From Gammaproteobacteria bacterium (lineage in GTDB: Bacteria > Pseudomonadota > Gammaproteobacteria > Chromatiales > Chromatiaceae): a DNA stretch of 57,086 nucleotides. The notes under the pieces are model-generated. The model was not told the DNA's origin. It was given only the letters and a program-made list of their open reading frames with translations, and did not search any database. Shown here piece after piece: positions 42,614 to 50,739 of this stretch. The stretch covers positions 1 through 57,086 of the forward strand of contig JAGRGU010000116.1 in NCBI GenBank assembly GCA_020445335.1, in the 5' to 3' direction. A program made the position numbers and the translations under genes. How positions within the stretch are numbered: the first letter of the stretch is position 1; the number at the start of each line of letters is the position of its first letter.

Positions 42614-42640
42614 TTAACGGCAAAAACCTGACGATCTTTA
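42614..42640 (-). promoter_or_regulatory. Sigma-28 (FliA)-type promoter
   Basis: On the reverse strand TAAA (42640-42637), 15 bases of spacer and GCCGTTAA (42621-42614) match the motility consensus TAAA-N15-GCCGATAA at every position but one. The predicted start is about 80 bases before the sensor-protein ATG. It would place the sensor/chemoreceptor pair in the late flagellar regulon, as is usual for chemoreceptor genes. Confidence 0.72.
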
Positions 42641-43296
42641 TAGGTAATAAGATTTTACGCCGGTGCGATTGGAGGGATAATTAACGGAAGATCCCCCAGG
42701 GTAATTGCTCTTCTTCTGGAGGCACAAACTGTTCTCCATGACTTGCGTGTGCTAGCCATGCGGCCGGCGCGAGCAGCGGATAGGGGTGGGAAAACACTCT
42801 TTTCACATGTATTCATCAGCAGCTTCAGGTCGAAGCTGAGCCCTTCGGTGCATTTTCGATGCCCCCGGATATGACTGGCCGGGAATCGCCGGCACTGAAG
42901 ATCCACCTACCACCTTCCACGAGCGATTCCATTTCCGGCATCCAGCGGCCGAATCCCAGCCCTGCGGTATGTGCGCAGCAGCCTGGTAGGTGGAAAGCGC
43001 TGATATTTGGACTTGTCAGCCAATCGGCGTTTTCGGAATGGATTTCCCTTCGGCAACACCGTTTTGTCATGGAATTTTACAAATCAGAACAATAGGTTAA
43101 ATCCTATACCTAATAACAGTCTGTTTTTCCGTCAAATTTCCGTTGTGGTCCAATTAGTGCATTTTACCCGTGGAAGAAGGTAGCCGACGGTCAGGGAGTG
43201 TCGTCAGTGGCGCTATCCAGCTGGTCTGCATCCCGGAAATCCCCAGTGCAGTCTTCGCAGGGAGGTACAGTCGAAAGAGGGGGGCGGGAGGTGGTT
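42641..43296. other. Intergenic region with inverted repeat
   Basis: About 655 bases between the chemoreceptor operon promoter and a small membrane protein gene. It holds the 11-base inverted repeat listed next and an A+T-rich stretch near 43080-43150 that may carry the promoter of the + strand gene. Open frames on the reverse strand (for example 42825-43070) lack ribosome-binding sites and known motifs. Confidence 0.4.
42902..42994. repeat. Inverted repeat, 11-base arms
   Basis: TCCACCTACCA at 42902-42912 and TGGTAGGTGGA at 42984-42994 are exact reverse complements, 71 bases apart. It may be a small stem-loop element or a degenerate mobile-element end pair; neither transposase nor target-site duplication is visible. 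Confidence 0.55.
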
Positions 43297-43638
43297 ATGG
43301 CCAGAGAGTTGGTACTGGAAAAGCATGAGTTTCCCTGGTTGCGGACGGTGGTAATCGGCTTGGTTCTGCTCAATGCCCTGGATGGTATCTTGACTATCGT
43401 TTGGGTTGAGACAGGCTACTTCACAGAGGCTAATCCGTTGATGGATCAGCTGCTGCAGGCCAACCCGGTGCTATTCATCAGTGTGAAGATGTTGCTGGTC
43501 TGCCTCGGCATTCTGCTGCTGTGGCGCTGTCGTGAACGCTCCGTCGCAGTGGCTTCGATTTTTCTCTGTTTCGGTGCCTACCTGGTCGTCATGGGTATAC
43601 ACCTCGACGCGCTCAACATCCTGCTGGCGGGGCACTAG
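43297..43638 (+). CDS. DUF5658-like small membrane protein
   Basis: A 113-residue protein from the ATG at 43297 with GGGAGG five bases upstream. It has about three hydrophobic helices: about 16-36, 54-78 and 86-110. The sequence NALDGILTIVWVETGYFTEANPLMDQLL is characteristic of DUF5658 proteins, whose function is unknown. Its stop overlaps the convergent Slp gene stop by four bases. Confidence 0.68.
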   Translation: MARELVLEKHEFPWLRTVVIGLVLLNALDGILTIVWVETGYFTEANPLMDQLLQANPVLFISVKMLLVCLGILLLWRCRERSVAVASIFLCFGAYLVVMGIHLDALNILLAGH

Positions 43639-44159
43639 AAACCTATACCGACACCGAAGCCGCCCGATGCGCGGCCACCGGAGCCGATGCCGAAGCCGAA
43701 ATTGAAGCTGGGCCGGGGACCGCTGCGATCGCCCGACCAGAGGCGAATCGTCTCCACCCGCAGAATGGGAAACAGGTATTTGGCCTCGCCGACCGTCCCC
43801 GGCCGTCTCGATTCAACCCTTCCCTCCAACGTCACCCTACGACCTGGTGCGTAGTCCAGCGGCTCGAGATAGCCAGCCTTTAGCGCAATGAACCTGCCTT
43901 GCGGAGGCTCTTCTGGCTGTGGTTCGCCATGACTCGAAATAGGATATGAAATCACATCAATTTCAGTATTATACTGAAGATTTCTTATACTGATTATAAC
44001 TCCTCCCCAACGCACCTTCGTGCCCTTTTCCGGGATATCCATTGCCGCCATTTGACGCGGTGTAGGCGCGAGCTGGCCGCCTGGCGGTCGAGAATCAAGC
44101 GAGGCACATCCGGCGCCGAGCAGCAACGTTGCGAGTATGGGCAAAAGCAGTGAGCGCAT
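43635..44159 (-). CDS. Slp-family outer-membrane lipoprotein
   Basis: A 174-residue lipoprotein with the lipobox GAGC (cysteine near residue 18) and the Slp core VRWGGVIISI at about 49-58, followed by IDVISYPISSHGEPQP and GRFIALKAGYLEPLDYAPGRRVTLEG. Slp proteins are starvation-induced outer-membrane lipoproteins; their molecular role is poorly known. The tail is unusual: FNFGFGIGSGGRASGGFGVGIGF, a glycine/phenylalanine repeat that is not part of the Slp core. The neighbouring gene is a second Slp copy, which starts before this one on the same strand, so they form a pair. Confidence 0.8.
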   Translation of the reverse strand: MRSLLLPILATLLLGAGCASLDSRPPGGQLAPTPRQMAAMDIPEKGTKVRWGGVIISIRNLQYNTEIDVISYPISSHGEPQPEEPPQGRFIALKAGYLEPLDYAPGRRVTLEGRVESRRPGTVGEAKYLFPILRVETIRLWSGDRSGPRPSFNFGFGIGSGGRASGGFGVGIGF

Positions 44160-44168
44160 GGTCGACTC

Positions 44169-44720
44169 CTACCACCAGTAGTCGCGTGGATAGGGGGGGT
44201 GATGGAATGGGTACCAGGGATAGGGATCCCAGAGGTAACCCGGAGGGGGGTATCTGACCGGTTCCGGCCAGAGATGATGGGCGATGACATCGACCACCGG
44301 ATAGCGATAGGAAAAGGCGCCGATGTCTCTGCTGATCGCTTCGGTGAGGGTGCCGGTTACGGTCAATGCGCGTTCTTTGGGGTAGCGCATCGGATCGACG
44401 AAACCCGGGAAACGGGCGATGAAGCGTCCCTCTCCCTGTGCCGGCAATGGTTCGCCGTCGGATGTGAGTGGCCGGGCCAGAATCTCGATCAGCGTGCTCT
44501 GACGCAAATTATCCACTCTGACGATCTCTCCGCCCCAACGTACCCTGGCGTTTCGATACTGCCCGGCTTGCGCCAGCACCGCCTGCAGCCTCGGCTGATC
44601 GGCTGGGGCCTGACGAATCAATGTCGGTACGTTGGAGCTGCAGGCGGAGAGCAGAAACGCTGTGAGCAGCGTGGTGCCCAACAGCGCCGGTAACTTTTTG
44701 CAGTGGAGGTTGGGTTTCAT
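44169..44720 (-). CDS. Slp-family outer-membrane lipoprotein (paralogue)
   Basis: A 183-residue lipoprotein from the ATG at 44720. The open frame extends nine codons upstream to a TTG, which has no better ribosome-binding site. The lipobox SAC with LLSACSS lies near residue 27, and the Slp core VRWGGEIVRVDN near residue 60, then LIEILARPLTSDGEPLP and GRFIARFPGFVDPMRYPKERALTVTG. It ends in a tyrosine/proline/tryptophan-rich tail (PPPGYLWDPYPWYPFHHPP), unlike its neighbour. The gap to the second Slp gene is nine bases, so they are co-transcribed. Confidence 0.8.
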   Translation of the reverse strand: MKPNLHCKKLPALLGTTLLTAFLLSACSSNVPTLIRQAPADQPRLQAVLAQAGQYRNARVRWGGEIVRVDNLRQSTLIEILARPLTSDGEPLPAQGEGRFIARFPGFVDPMRYPKERALTVTGTLTEAISRDIGAFSYRYPVVDVIAHHLWPEPVRYPPPGYLWDPYPWYPFHHPPYPRDYWW

Positions 44721-44931
44721 ATATTCAGTTAAAACAGATACTAACAATAAAAATACAGGAAATGGATAAAGTCAAAACCGGGTCGTTGAGATGGAGAACG
44801 GAGCGATAGTCATGGCTGATGGTTTCAATCTCCACGCCAGGCCGGTTCTGGTGTGGTAAGAGATAAAGAAATCTCGCAGGCGGCCGAGATCACCTTTAGT
44901 CAGAAACGGCCCAAAAAGAAGATCTTCCAAC

Positions 44932-46848
44932 ATGTCAGCCACCAGCGCCACCGCAATTGTCCCGGATCTGCCCGACGTCGCTGCAGGGGTGGTCAACTCC
45001 GGAGCCGATGGCATAGAGCAGGATGTGCAAACCGGACGGCCGCCCAGCGCAGGCAGGGCAGGCGGTGATGCGCACCTTCTCTCATCAAACCTCGCCGAGA
45101 CCTGGCTTGCCTGGCAGTGCCGCATGGTGGCCGGCATCATTCGCGGTGCCATCTACCGAGTCGATGAGCAGGGTACCATCGGCGATCCGTTGTCGTTCTG
45201 GCCGGGCGAGGGGGAGGGCGAACTGCGATTGTTGGAGGTTGCGACCAAGTCGCTGGCAGCCGGGCGGGGGCTGGTGGCTTCGAAGCGGCGCTACGGACCC
45301 GGCGGACAGCGCACCTGCGATCTGGTGAGCTGCCCGTTGTTGATACGCGGAACGCCGGTGGCCGTCGTCTCCGCGATGATCTCCACCCGCTCCGCGGCGC
45401 AGCAGCATGCGGTGCTGCAGTTGCTGCAGTGGGGCGGGCTGTGGATGGAGTCGCTCGACCAGTGGAAGAGCGACGCACAACAGGAGATCGGCAACTTCAG
45501 TACGCGTCTGATGACGATGATCTTGAATCACGCCGGAAGCGGCGCGGCGGCGATGGAGACGGTCAACTATCTGGCGGAGATCTTCCAGTGCGAGCGCGTC
45601 AGCCTGGCATTCATCAAGGGTCGGCAGATCAGGCTGAGCGCACTCTCGGGGATTGCCACTTTCGACCCGCGAACACAACTTGTTCAACGGATAGAAGCGG
45701 CGATGGAGGAGGCGCTGGATCAATCGGAAACCCTGCTCTATCCCTCTCCCGGAAACGGTGCAGGCGGCGTGCTGCGCGCGCATGCGGAACTTTGTGGCGA
45801 TCATCAGCAGGCCAGCGTGGTTACAGTGCTCTTGCCTGCCGGTGAGCGCACCATAGGCGCTGTTACGCTGGAACGTCTGCAGGGAGAGAGTTTCGGCGCG
45901 AAGACAGTAGAATGGAGCGAAACTCTGGCGGCGGTTATCGGGCCGGTGCTTGATCTCAAGCGTCGCGAGGAGCGTTCACCCCTGGTCAAAGGGGCAAACG
46001 CGCTCTCCTCGTCGCTGGCTGCGCTCTTCGGGCGCAAGTACCTCGGCTTCAAGCTGCTGTTGGGGGCAATCGCGGCAGTGGTGGCGTCACTCTCCATACT
46101 GCCCGGCACCCATCGGGTAAACGCGCCCGCGGTTGTCGAAAGTGAGCTAAGACAGATGCTGGTGGCGCCGCAACAGGGATTCATTCGCGAAGCCTGGGCA
46201 CGCGCAGGCGATAGCGTCAGGCAGGGTGAACTGATTGCCGCCCTCGACCGCGACGACCTGGATCTGGAAGCGCAGAAGTGGCGCAGCGAGCGTGGCAAGG
46301 TCGAAAAAGAGTATCAGGAGGCGCTGGCGAAACGGGATCGTGCGCTGCTGAGCGTGCTGCGCGCCCGCATCGAGCAGATAGATGCGGAACTGCAACTGGT
46401 GCAAGAGAAGATTAGCCGCACCCGCATCGAGGCTCCATTCGACGGCGTGCTGGTCAGCGGCGATCTCAGCCAGTCGCTGGGCGCGCCCGTGGATATCGGC
46501 CAGGTGCTGTTTGAAGTCGCGCCGATGGAGCGCTATCGGGTAGCGCTCGAAGTCGACGAACATGAGATGGCCGGCGTGTCGGCAGGTGTGGAGGGCCGGC
46601 TCATCATCGCCGCGCTGCCGCAATCCGATTATCACTTCAAGGTCGATCAGGTGGTACCGGTCGCGGTGTCGAACGAGGGGCGAAACTATTTCAGAGTCGA
46701 AGCCTCGCTCTCGGAACAGTCGCCGCTGTTGCGGCCGGGAATGCGTGGTATCGCCAAAGTTGAAGTTGGTGAGCGGGATCTGCTCTGGATCTGGACGCAC
46801 GAGGTGGTCGATCGTCTGCGGCTCTGGTCCTGGAGCGTCGGGCTGTAG
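44932..46848 (+). CDS. GAF-domain membrane-fusion (HlyD-like) protein
   Basis: A 638-residue protein. The first 360 residues are cytoplasmic and contain a GAF-like domain (about 185-340: MTMILNHAGSGAAAMETVNYLAEIFQCERVSLAFIKGRQIRLSALSG), preceded by a second, weaker sensor-like stretch. A transmembrane helix lies at about 365-387 (KLLLGAIAAVVASLSILPG), and the rest is a periplasmic adaptor: barrel-sandwich halves around a short coiled coil (LDLEAQKWRSERGKVEKEYQEAL) and the beta-barrel near the end. Adaptors of this kind connect an inner-membrane pump to an outer-membrane channel. Fusion to a GAF domain suggests that export is gated by a small-molecule signal. It is followed six bases later by the M50 gene. 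Confidence 0.77.
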   Translation: MSATSATAIVPDLPDVAAGVVNSGADGIEQDVQTGRPPSAGRAGGDAHLLSSNLAETWLAWQCRMVAGIIRGAIYRVDEQGTIGDPLSFWPGEGEGELRLLEVATKSLAAGRGLVASKRRYGPGGQRTCDLVSCPLLIRGTPVAVVSAMISTRSAAQQHAVLQLLQWGGLWMESLDQWKSDAQQEIGNFSTRLMTMILNHAGSGAAAMETVNYLAEIFQCERVSLAFIKGRQIRLSALSGIATFDPRTQLVQRIEAAMEEALDQSETLLYPSPGNGAGGVLRAHAELCGDHQQASVVTVLLPAGERTIGAVTLERLQGESFGAKTVEWSETLAAVIGPVLDLKRREERSPLVKGANALSSSLAALFGRKYLGFKLLLGAIAAVVASLSILPGTHRVNAPAVVESELRQMLVAPQQGFIREAWARAGDSVRQGELIAALDRDDLDLEAQKWRSERGKVEKEYQEALAKRDRALLSVLRARIEQIDAELQLVQEKISRTRIEAPFDGVLVSGDLSQSLGAPVDIGQVLFEVAPMERYRVALEVDEHEMAGVSAGVEGRLIIAALPQSDYHFKVDQVVPVAVSNEGRNYFRVEASLSEQSPLLRPGMRGIAKVEVGERDLLWIWTHEVVDRLRLWSWSVGL

Positions 46849-46854
46849 CATCAG

Positions 46855-48999
46855 GTGGCCGCGCAGAACGACAACTGGGCGCTCATCGCGGAGTTGAAAC
46901 CGCGGCTGCGTAGCCATATCCGCATCGACCCGCAGTGCTATCGCGGCCAGCGATGGTACGTCCTGCGCGACAGTTCCAACGGTCGCTACATGCGTTTCAA
47001 TGCATCTGCCTATGGCTTTATCGGCCGACTCGACGGGCGCCTGACGGTGGCCGAGATTCACACGGCGTTGCAGCAGCACAGTGAGGATGAGGAGCCTCTC
47101 TCCCGGGAGGAGCTGTCGCTGCTGCTGGCGCAACTCTCCACGATCGGTGCGCTGGTGGGTGATCTGCCGACCGACACCAAAGCTCTGTTTCAGCGTTACC
47201 AGCGTGAACGCCGCAACCGGATGCAGAACTCTTTTCTGAATCCCCTTTCGCTACGCTTCCCGTTGTTGGATCCGGACGCCCTGCTGGAGCGACTTCTGCC
47301 ATGGGTGCGGCCGCTCTTCACCAGGAGCGGTGCATTGATTTGGTTGTTGGTGGTGGGGTTTGCCGGGCTGTTGGCGTTGACCAACTTCCAGGCGCTGACG
47401 ACCGAGATGGACAAGGATATCCTGCGCCCGGCCAATCTCGTGGCGATGGCGCTGCTGTTCATCCTGATCAAGACATTGCATGAGTTCTCACACGCCTTCG
47501 CGGTAAAAATCTGGGGCGGAGAGGTGCACGAGATGGGCATTACCCTGCTGGTGATGGCGCCGGTGCCCTACGTGGATGCGTCCGCTGCCTGGTCTTTTCG
47601 CGCCAAACAGAAGCGCATTCTGGTCAGTGCAATCGGTATTCTAAGCGAGCTTTTCCTGGCGGCGCTGGCGCTGTTCGTCTGGTTGTCGGTGGAGCCCGGC
47701 CTGGCGCGGGACCTGGCCTACAACGCAATGCTGATCGCGACTGTCTCAACCCTGCTGTTCAACGCCAATCCGCTGCTCAAATTCGACGGTTACCATGTGC
47801 TGCAGGATCTGGTCGAGATTCCGAACCTATACTCACGGGCCAGCCGCTACTACCTCTATCTGATCCAGCGCTATCTGCTGGGGCTGGATGATCTCAGTTC
47901 CCCGGCAAACGCGCCGGGTGAACGGGGCTGGTTCCTGCTCTACGGGCTGGCGGCGTTCTGCTATCGGTTGACCATTCTTGTCGTGATCGTGCTGTTTCTG
48001 ATCGAGCAGTATCTCGTCATCGGTGTCGCGCTGGCTTGCTGGGCGGTGATGATGCAGCTGCTGCTGCCACTGTGGCGGTCGCTGCGCTTTCTCGCGGCCG
48101 CGCCGACGATGGCGGGACGGCGCTTGCGCGGCAGCGGTGCCTTGACGCTGGGTGTGAGTGTTCTGGCTGCAGTCCTGCTCTATCTTCCGGTAGCGCTTAC
48201 CACGCATGCGGAGGGAGTGGTGTGGATGCGCGAGCAGGGAAGCCTCTTTGCCGGCGCTGACGGTTTTGTCGAGGAGTTGTTGGCGGAGCCCGGACAGTGG
48301 GTGGAGCAGGGCCAAGCGGTGGTGCGGCTGCGCGAGCCGGAGCTGCAGAGTAGAATCCGGGTGCTGCAGGCCAAACGGCGAGAACTGGAGATCCAGCGGG
48401 CCGCGCAGCGCATCAGCGATCGTATTGCTTCGGATATCGTGGAAGAGGAGCTGAAGCGGACCGAGTCGGAGCTGCAGCATCTACAGCGGCAGTCACAGGC
48501 GCTGACCATCCACGCTACCACCTCGGGTCGTCTGGTGCTGCCGGATGCCGAAGGCGTCCTGGGTCGCTATATGCACCAGGGTGAACTGTTCGGCTATCTG
48601 ATCGATCCCTCGGCTGTGGTGGTCCGCGCGGTGGTGCCGCAGAAGGATATTGGCCTACTACGTAACCGTGTCGAACGTGTCGAAATCCGTCTCGCCGAAC
48701 GTCTGCACGAGACGCTGCCTTCGACTCTGCTACGCGAGACACCGGCGGGTGACACCAGACTCCCGAGTCGTGCGCTGGGCGCAACAGGCGGCGGCGATAT
48801 CGCCATACGCCAGTCGGACGGTGATGGCATAACCGCTGCCGAGGCGGTCTTCCATGTCGACCTGGCGCTCCCTTCGAACGGTGCGATCAACAGCGTCGGA
48901 CAGCGTGCCTACGTCCGCTTTGAACACGGCAGCGAGTCGCTGGCGGCGCAGTGGCTGCGCAGCGGACGGCAGCTGCTGCTGAGTCGTCTCGGATTGTAA
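46855..48999 (+). CDS. PqqD-like/M50 site-2 protease/HlyD fusion exporter
   Basis: A 714-residue membrane protein from a GTG start. The first 100 residues resemble PqqD, the leader-peptide-binding domain. A zinc site follows in the membrane: HEFSH (His209, Glu210, His213) and KFDGYH (Asp311), the paired motifs of M50 site-2 proteases. After about six more helices (to about residue 450) comes a periplasmic HlyD-like half with a coiled coil (ELEIQRAAQRISDRIASDIVEEELKRTESE, written here in parts) and an adaptor barrel. The combination suggests a transporter that recognises, cuts and exports a peptide or protein precursor. No precursor gene was identified nearby. Confidence 0.8.
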   Translation: MAAQNDNWALIAELKPRLRSHIRIDPQCYRGQRWYVLRDSSNGRYMRFNASAYGFIGRLDGRLTVAEIHTALQQHSEDEEPLSREELSLLLAQLSTIGALVGDLPTDTKALFQRYQRERRNRMQNSFLNPLSLRFPLLDPDALLERLLPWVRPLFTRSGALIWLLVVGFAGLLALTNFQALTTEMDKDILRPANLVAMALLFILIKTLHEFSHAFAVKIWGGEVHEMGITLLVMAPVPYVDASAAWSFRAKQKRILVSAIGILSELFLAALALFVWLSVEPGLARDLAYNAMLIATVSTLLFNANPLLKFDGYHVLQDLVEIPNLYSRASRYYLYLIQRYLLGLDDLSSPANAPGERGWFLLYGLAAFCYRLTILVVIVLFLIEQYLVIGVALACWAVMMQLLLPLWRSLRFLAAAPTMAGRRLRGSGALTLGVSVLAAVLLYLPVALTTHAEGVVWMREQGSLFAGADGFVEELLAEPGQWVEQGQAVVRLREPELQSRIRVLQAKRRELEIQRAAQRISDRIASDIVEEELKRTESELQHLQRQSQALTIHATTSGRLVLPDAEGVLGRYMHQGELFGYLIDPSAVVVRAVVPQKDIGLLRNRVERVEIRLAERLHETLPSTLLRETPAGDTRLPSRALGATGGGDIAIRQSDGDGITAAEAVFHVDLALPSNGAINSVGQRAYVRFEHGSESLAAQWLRSGRQLLLSRLGL

Positions 49000-49151
49000 T
49001 CAACTGCGTCTCCGGAAGTGGCATGGGAGAGGCTTCAAACAGCTTTCCGCGGCTATCGTTTCTATCGAAATATGATCGACATTTTCCTGTTTTTTTAATC
49101 GCTTAGTCTAGATTTCCCGTTCTGCTCGCAGTTGCTCCAAAAGTTGGAACC

Positions 49152-50717
49152 ATGACTAAAGATCCTACGCAACAGGACGAAAAGTTATATCAGTTGTCAC
49201 CCATCGGAAAGGTTGTGCAGTTGAGAATCTCCTGGCATCACGTTTACCGCATTTCGCTGGTTCTGTCGTTGCTGGCGCTGCCGGCACAGACGCTCCTCGC
49301 GGCGTCGGATCCTGTGACAGAGAGCACTCCCGCTGACATACCCAGACTCGACTGCGTCATCGAACCGAGCGATATCGTCGATATCGGTAGTGCGGTCCCC
49401 GGCGTGGTCGAGCGGCTCGAAGGTGACAGAAACGACCTGATCGAAAAGGGTGCGATGCTGGCGCAGCTCGAGTCCAGCGTCGAGCGCGCCACATTGGAGC
49501 TGTCACGGGAGCGGGCGAGTCTGACCACCACGCTCGAGTTGCGCAGGGAGAGCGCGCGTTTCGGCCATTTGACCCGGCAGCGCAGCGAATCCCTGTTGAA
49601 AACGGCGGCGATCTCAAGACACGAACTGGATTCGGTCGAAAGCGAAACCCGCATCGCCGAGTTGCAGGTGCGCCAGGAACTGGACAACCGGCATATCGCG
49701 AGTCTGGAACTGCTGCGCGATGAAGCTGTGCTCGAGCGCCGCACGATTCGCAGTCCGATCGACGGCGTCGTGGTGGAGCTCTTCAAGTCGGTCGGCGAAT
49801 ATATCGATGACGAGCCGCTCCTGCGAATCGCGCAGCTCAACCCTTTGCATGTCGAGGTGATCGTATCGGTCGACTACCTTGGACGGATAGTGCCCGGAAT
49901 GCAGGCGGAGGTTACACCATCGATTCCCGGTGCGCAGAACTATCTCGCCACGGTGGAGCGGGTGGACCGGATCTCCGATGCCGCCAGTGGCACCTATGGC
50001 GTGCGCCTGCGGCTGGAGAATCCCGACTACTCGGTACCGGCGGGGTTGCGTTGCCAGGTCACTTTCGTCGCCCCGGAAGAGAGCGCCGAGGTTGAGGTGG
50101 TGGCGTCGGAGCAGTTGGAACAGGAGGTTGTCGAGAACACGGAGCAGATGGTGCCTTCGACCCAGCCGGATAGCGACAGCGCGTCGCAGCCGTTGCCGGA
50201 CGATGCGGTCAGTGCGGCGCCGGTGTTGAACGCCGTTGCTCCGGAATCTGCAGGCACCGGCTGCATCTCATTGGGACCCTTCGACGACGATAGCGAAGCG
50301 AACGAGTGGCTGAAGTTGCTGCAGCAGCGCTCATTCTCCTCCAGGGTGCGCAGTATAGAAGTGCCTGGCGAGCGTGACTTTCTGATCCTTGCCAAGGCGC
50401 AGAGCAATACTGGCGAGTTGATGGAAAGGTTGCAGAAGGCGTCGATCGAAGACCGCTTCCTGATCAGAAAGGGTCTCTACAAAGGACGGGTGTCGCTTGG
50501 GGTCTACAGCCGGACTACGTCGGCGCAGGCGCGGCAACGCTCCCTTGCGCAGCGAGGCTTCGCGACCGAGATCGTCAGCCGCAGCCAGCCGGTTTCGAGC
50601 TACTGGATCGATGTCACCATGTCTCCTGGCAACCAGTTGCCGCAGGAGTTCTCACTGCTGCCGGTGTCGGCGAGCATAGATCCCACGATCTGTTCGGCAC
50701 TGCTGGCGGGTCACTGA
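49152..50717 (+). CDS. Periplasmic adaptor with SPOR-like C-terminal domain
   Basis: A 521-residue protein. A hydrophobic segment at about 30-50 (signal anchor or signal peptide ending LLAAS) is followed by an adaptor body: the barrel-sandwich half PGVVERLEGDRNDLIEKGAMLAQL, a coiled-coil hairpin (about 105-190), the second half TIRSPIDGVVVELFKSVGEYI and a barrel domain (to about 305). After a Glu/Ser/Pro-rich linker, residues about 371-490 (CISLGPFDDDSEANEWLKLL onwards) look like a SPOR domain, which binds denuded peptidoglycan. That could place the adaptor at septal or remodelled wall. The ribosome-binding site is weak and the 5' gap is T-rich. Confidence 0.77.
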   Translation: MTKDPTQQDEKLYQLSPIGKVVQLRISWHHVYRISLVLSLLALPAQTLLAASDPVTESTPADIPRLDCVIEPSDIVDIGSAVPGVVERLEGDRNDLIEKGAMLAQLESSVERATLELSRERASLTTTLELRRESARFGHLTRQRSESLLKTAAISRHELDSVESETRIAELQVRQELDNRHIASLELLRDEAVLERRTIRSPIDGVVVELFKSVGEYIDDEPLLRIAQLNPLHVEVIVSVDYLGRIVPGMQAEVTPSIPGAQNYLATVERVDRISDAASGTYGVRLRLENPDYSVPAGLRCQVTFVAPEESAEVEVVASEQLEQEVVENTEQMVPSTQPDSDSASQPLPDDAVSAAPVLNAVAPESAGTGCISLGPFDDDSEANEWLKLLQQRSFSSRVRSIEVPGERDFLILAKAQSNTGELMERLQKASIEDRFLIRKGLYKGRVSLGVYSRTTSAQARQRSLAQRGFATEIVSRSQPVSSYWIDVTMSPGNQLPQEFSLLPVSASIDPTICSALLAGH

Positions 50718-50739
50718 CACCGGACCGCCCCTTCAGATC

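Noticed and set aside
42825..43070. An 81-residue open frame on the reverse strand
   Set aside because: No ribosome-binding site, cysteine/arginine-rich composition and overlap with the inverted repeat; no family resemblance.
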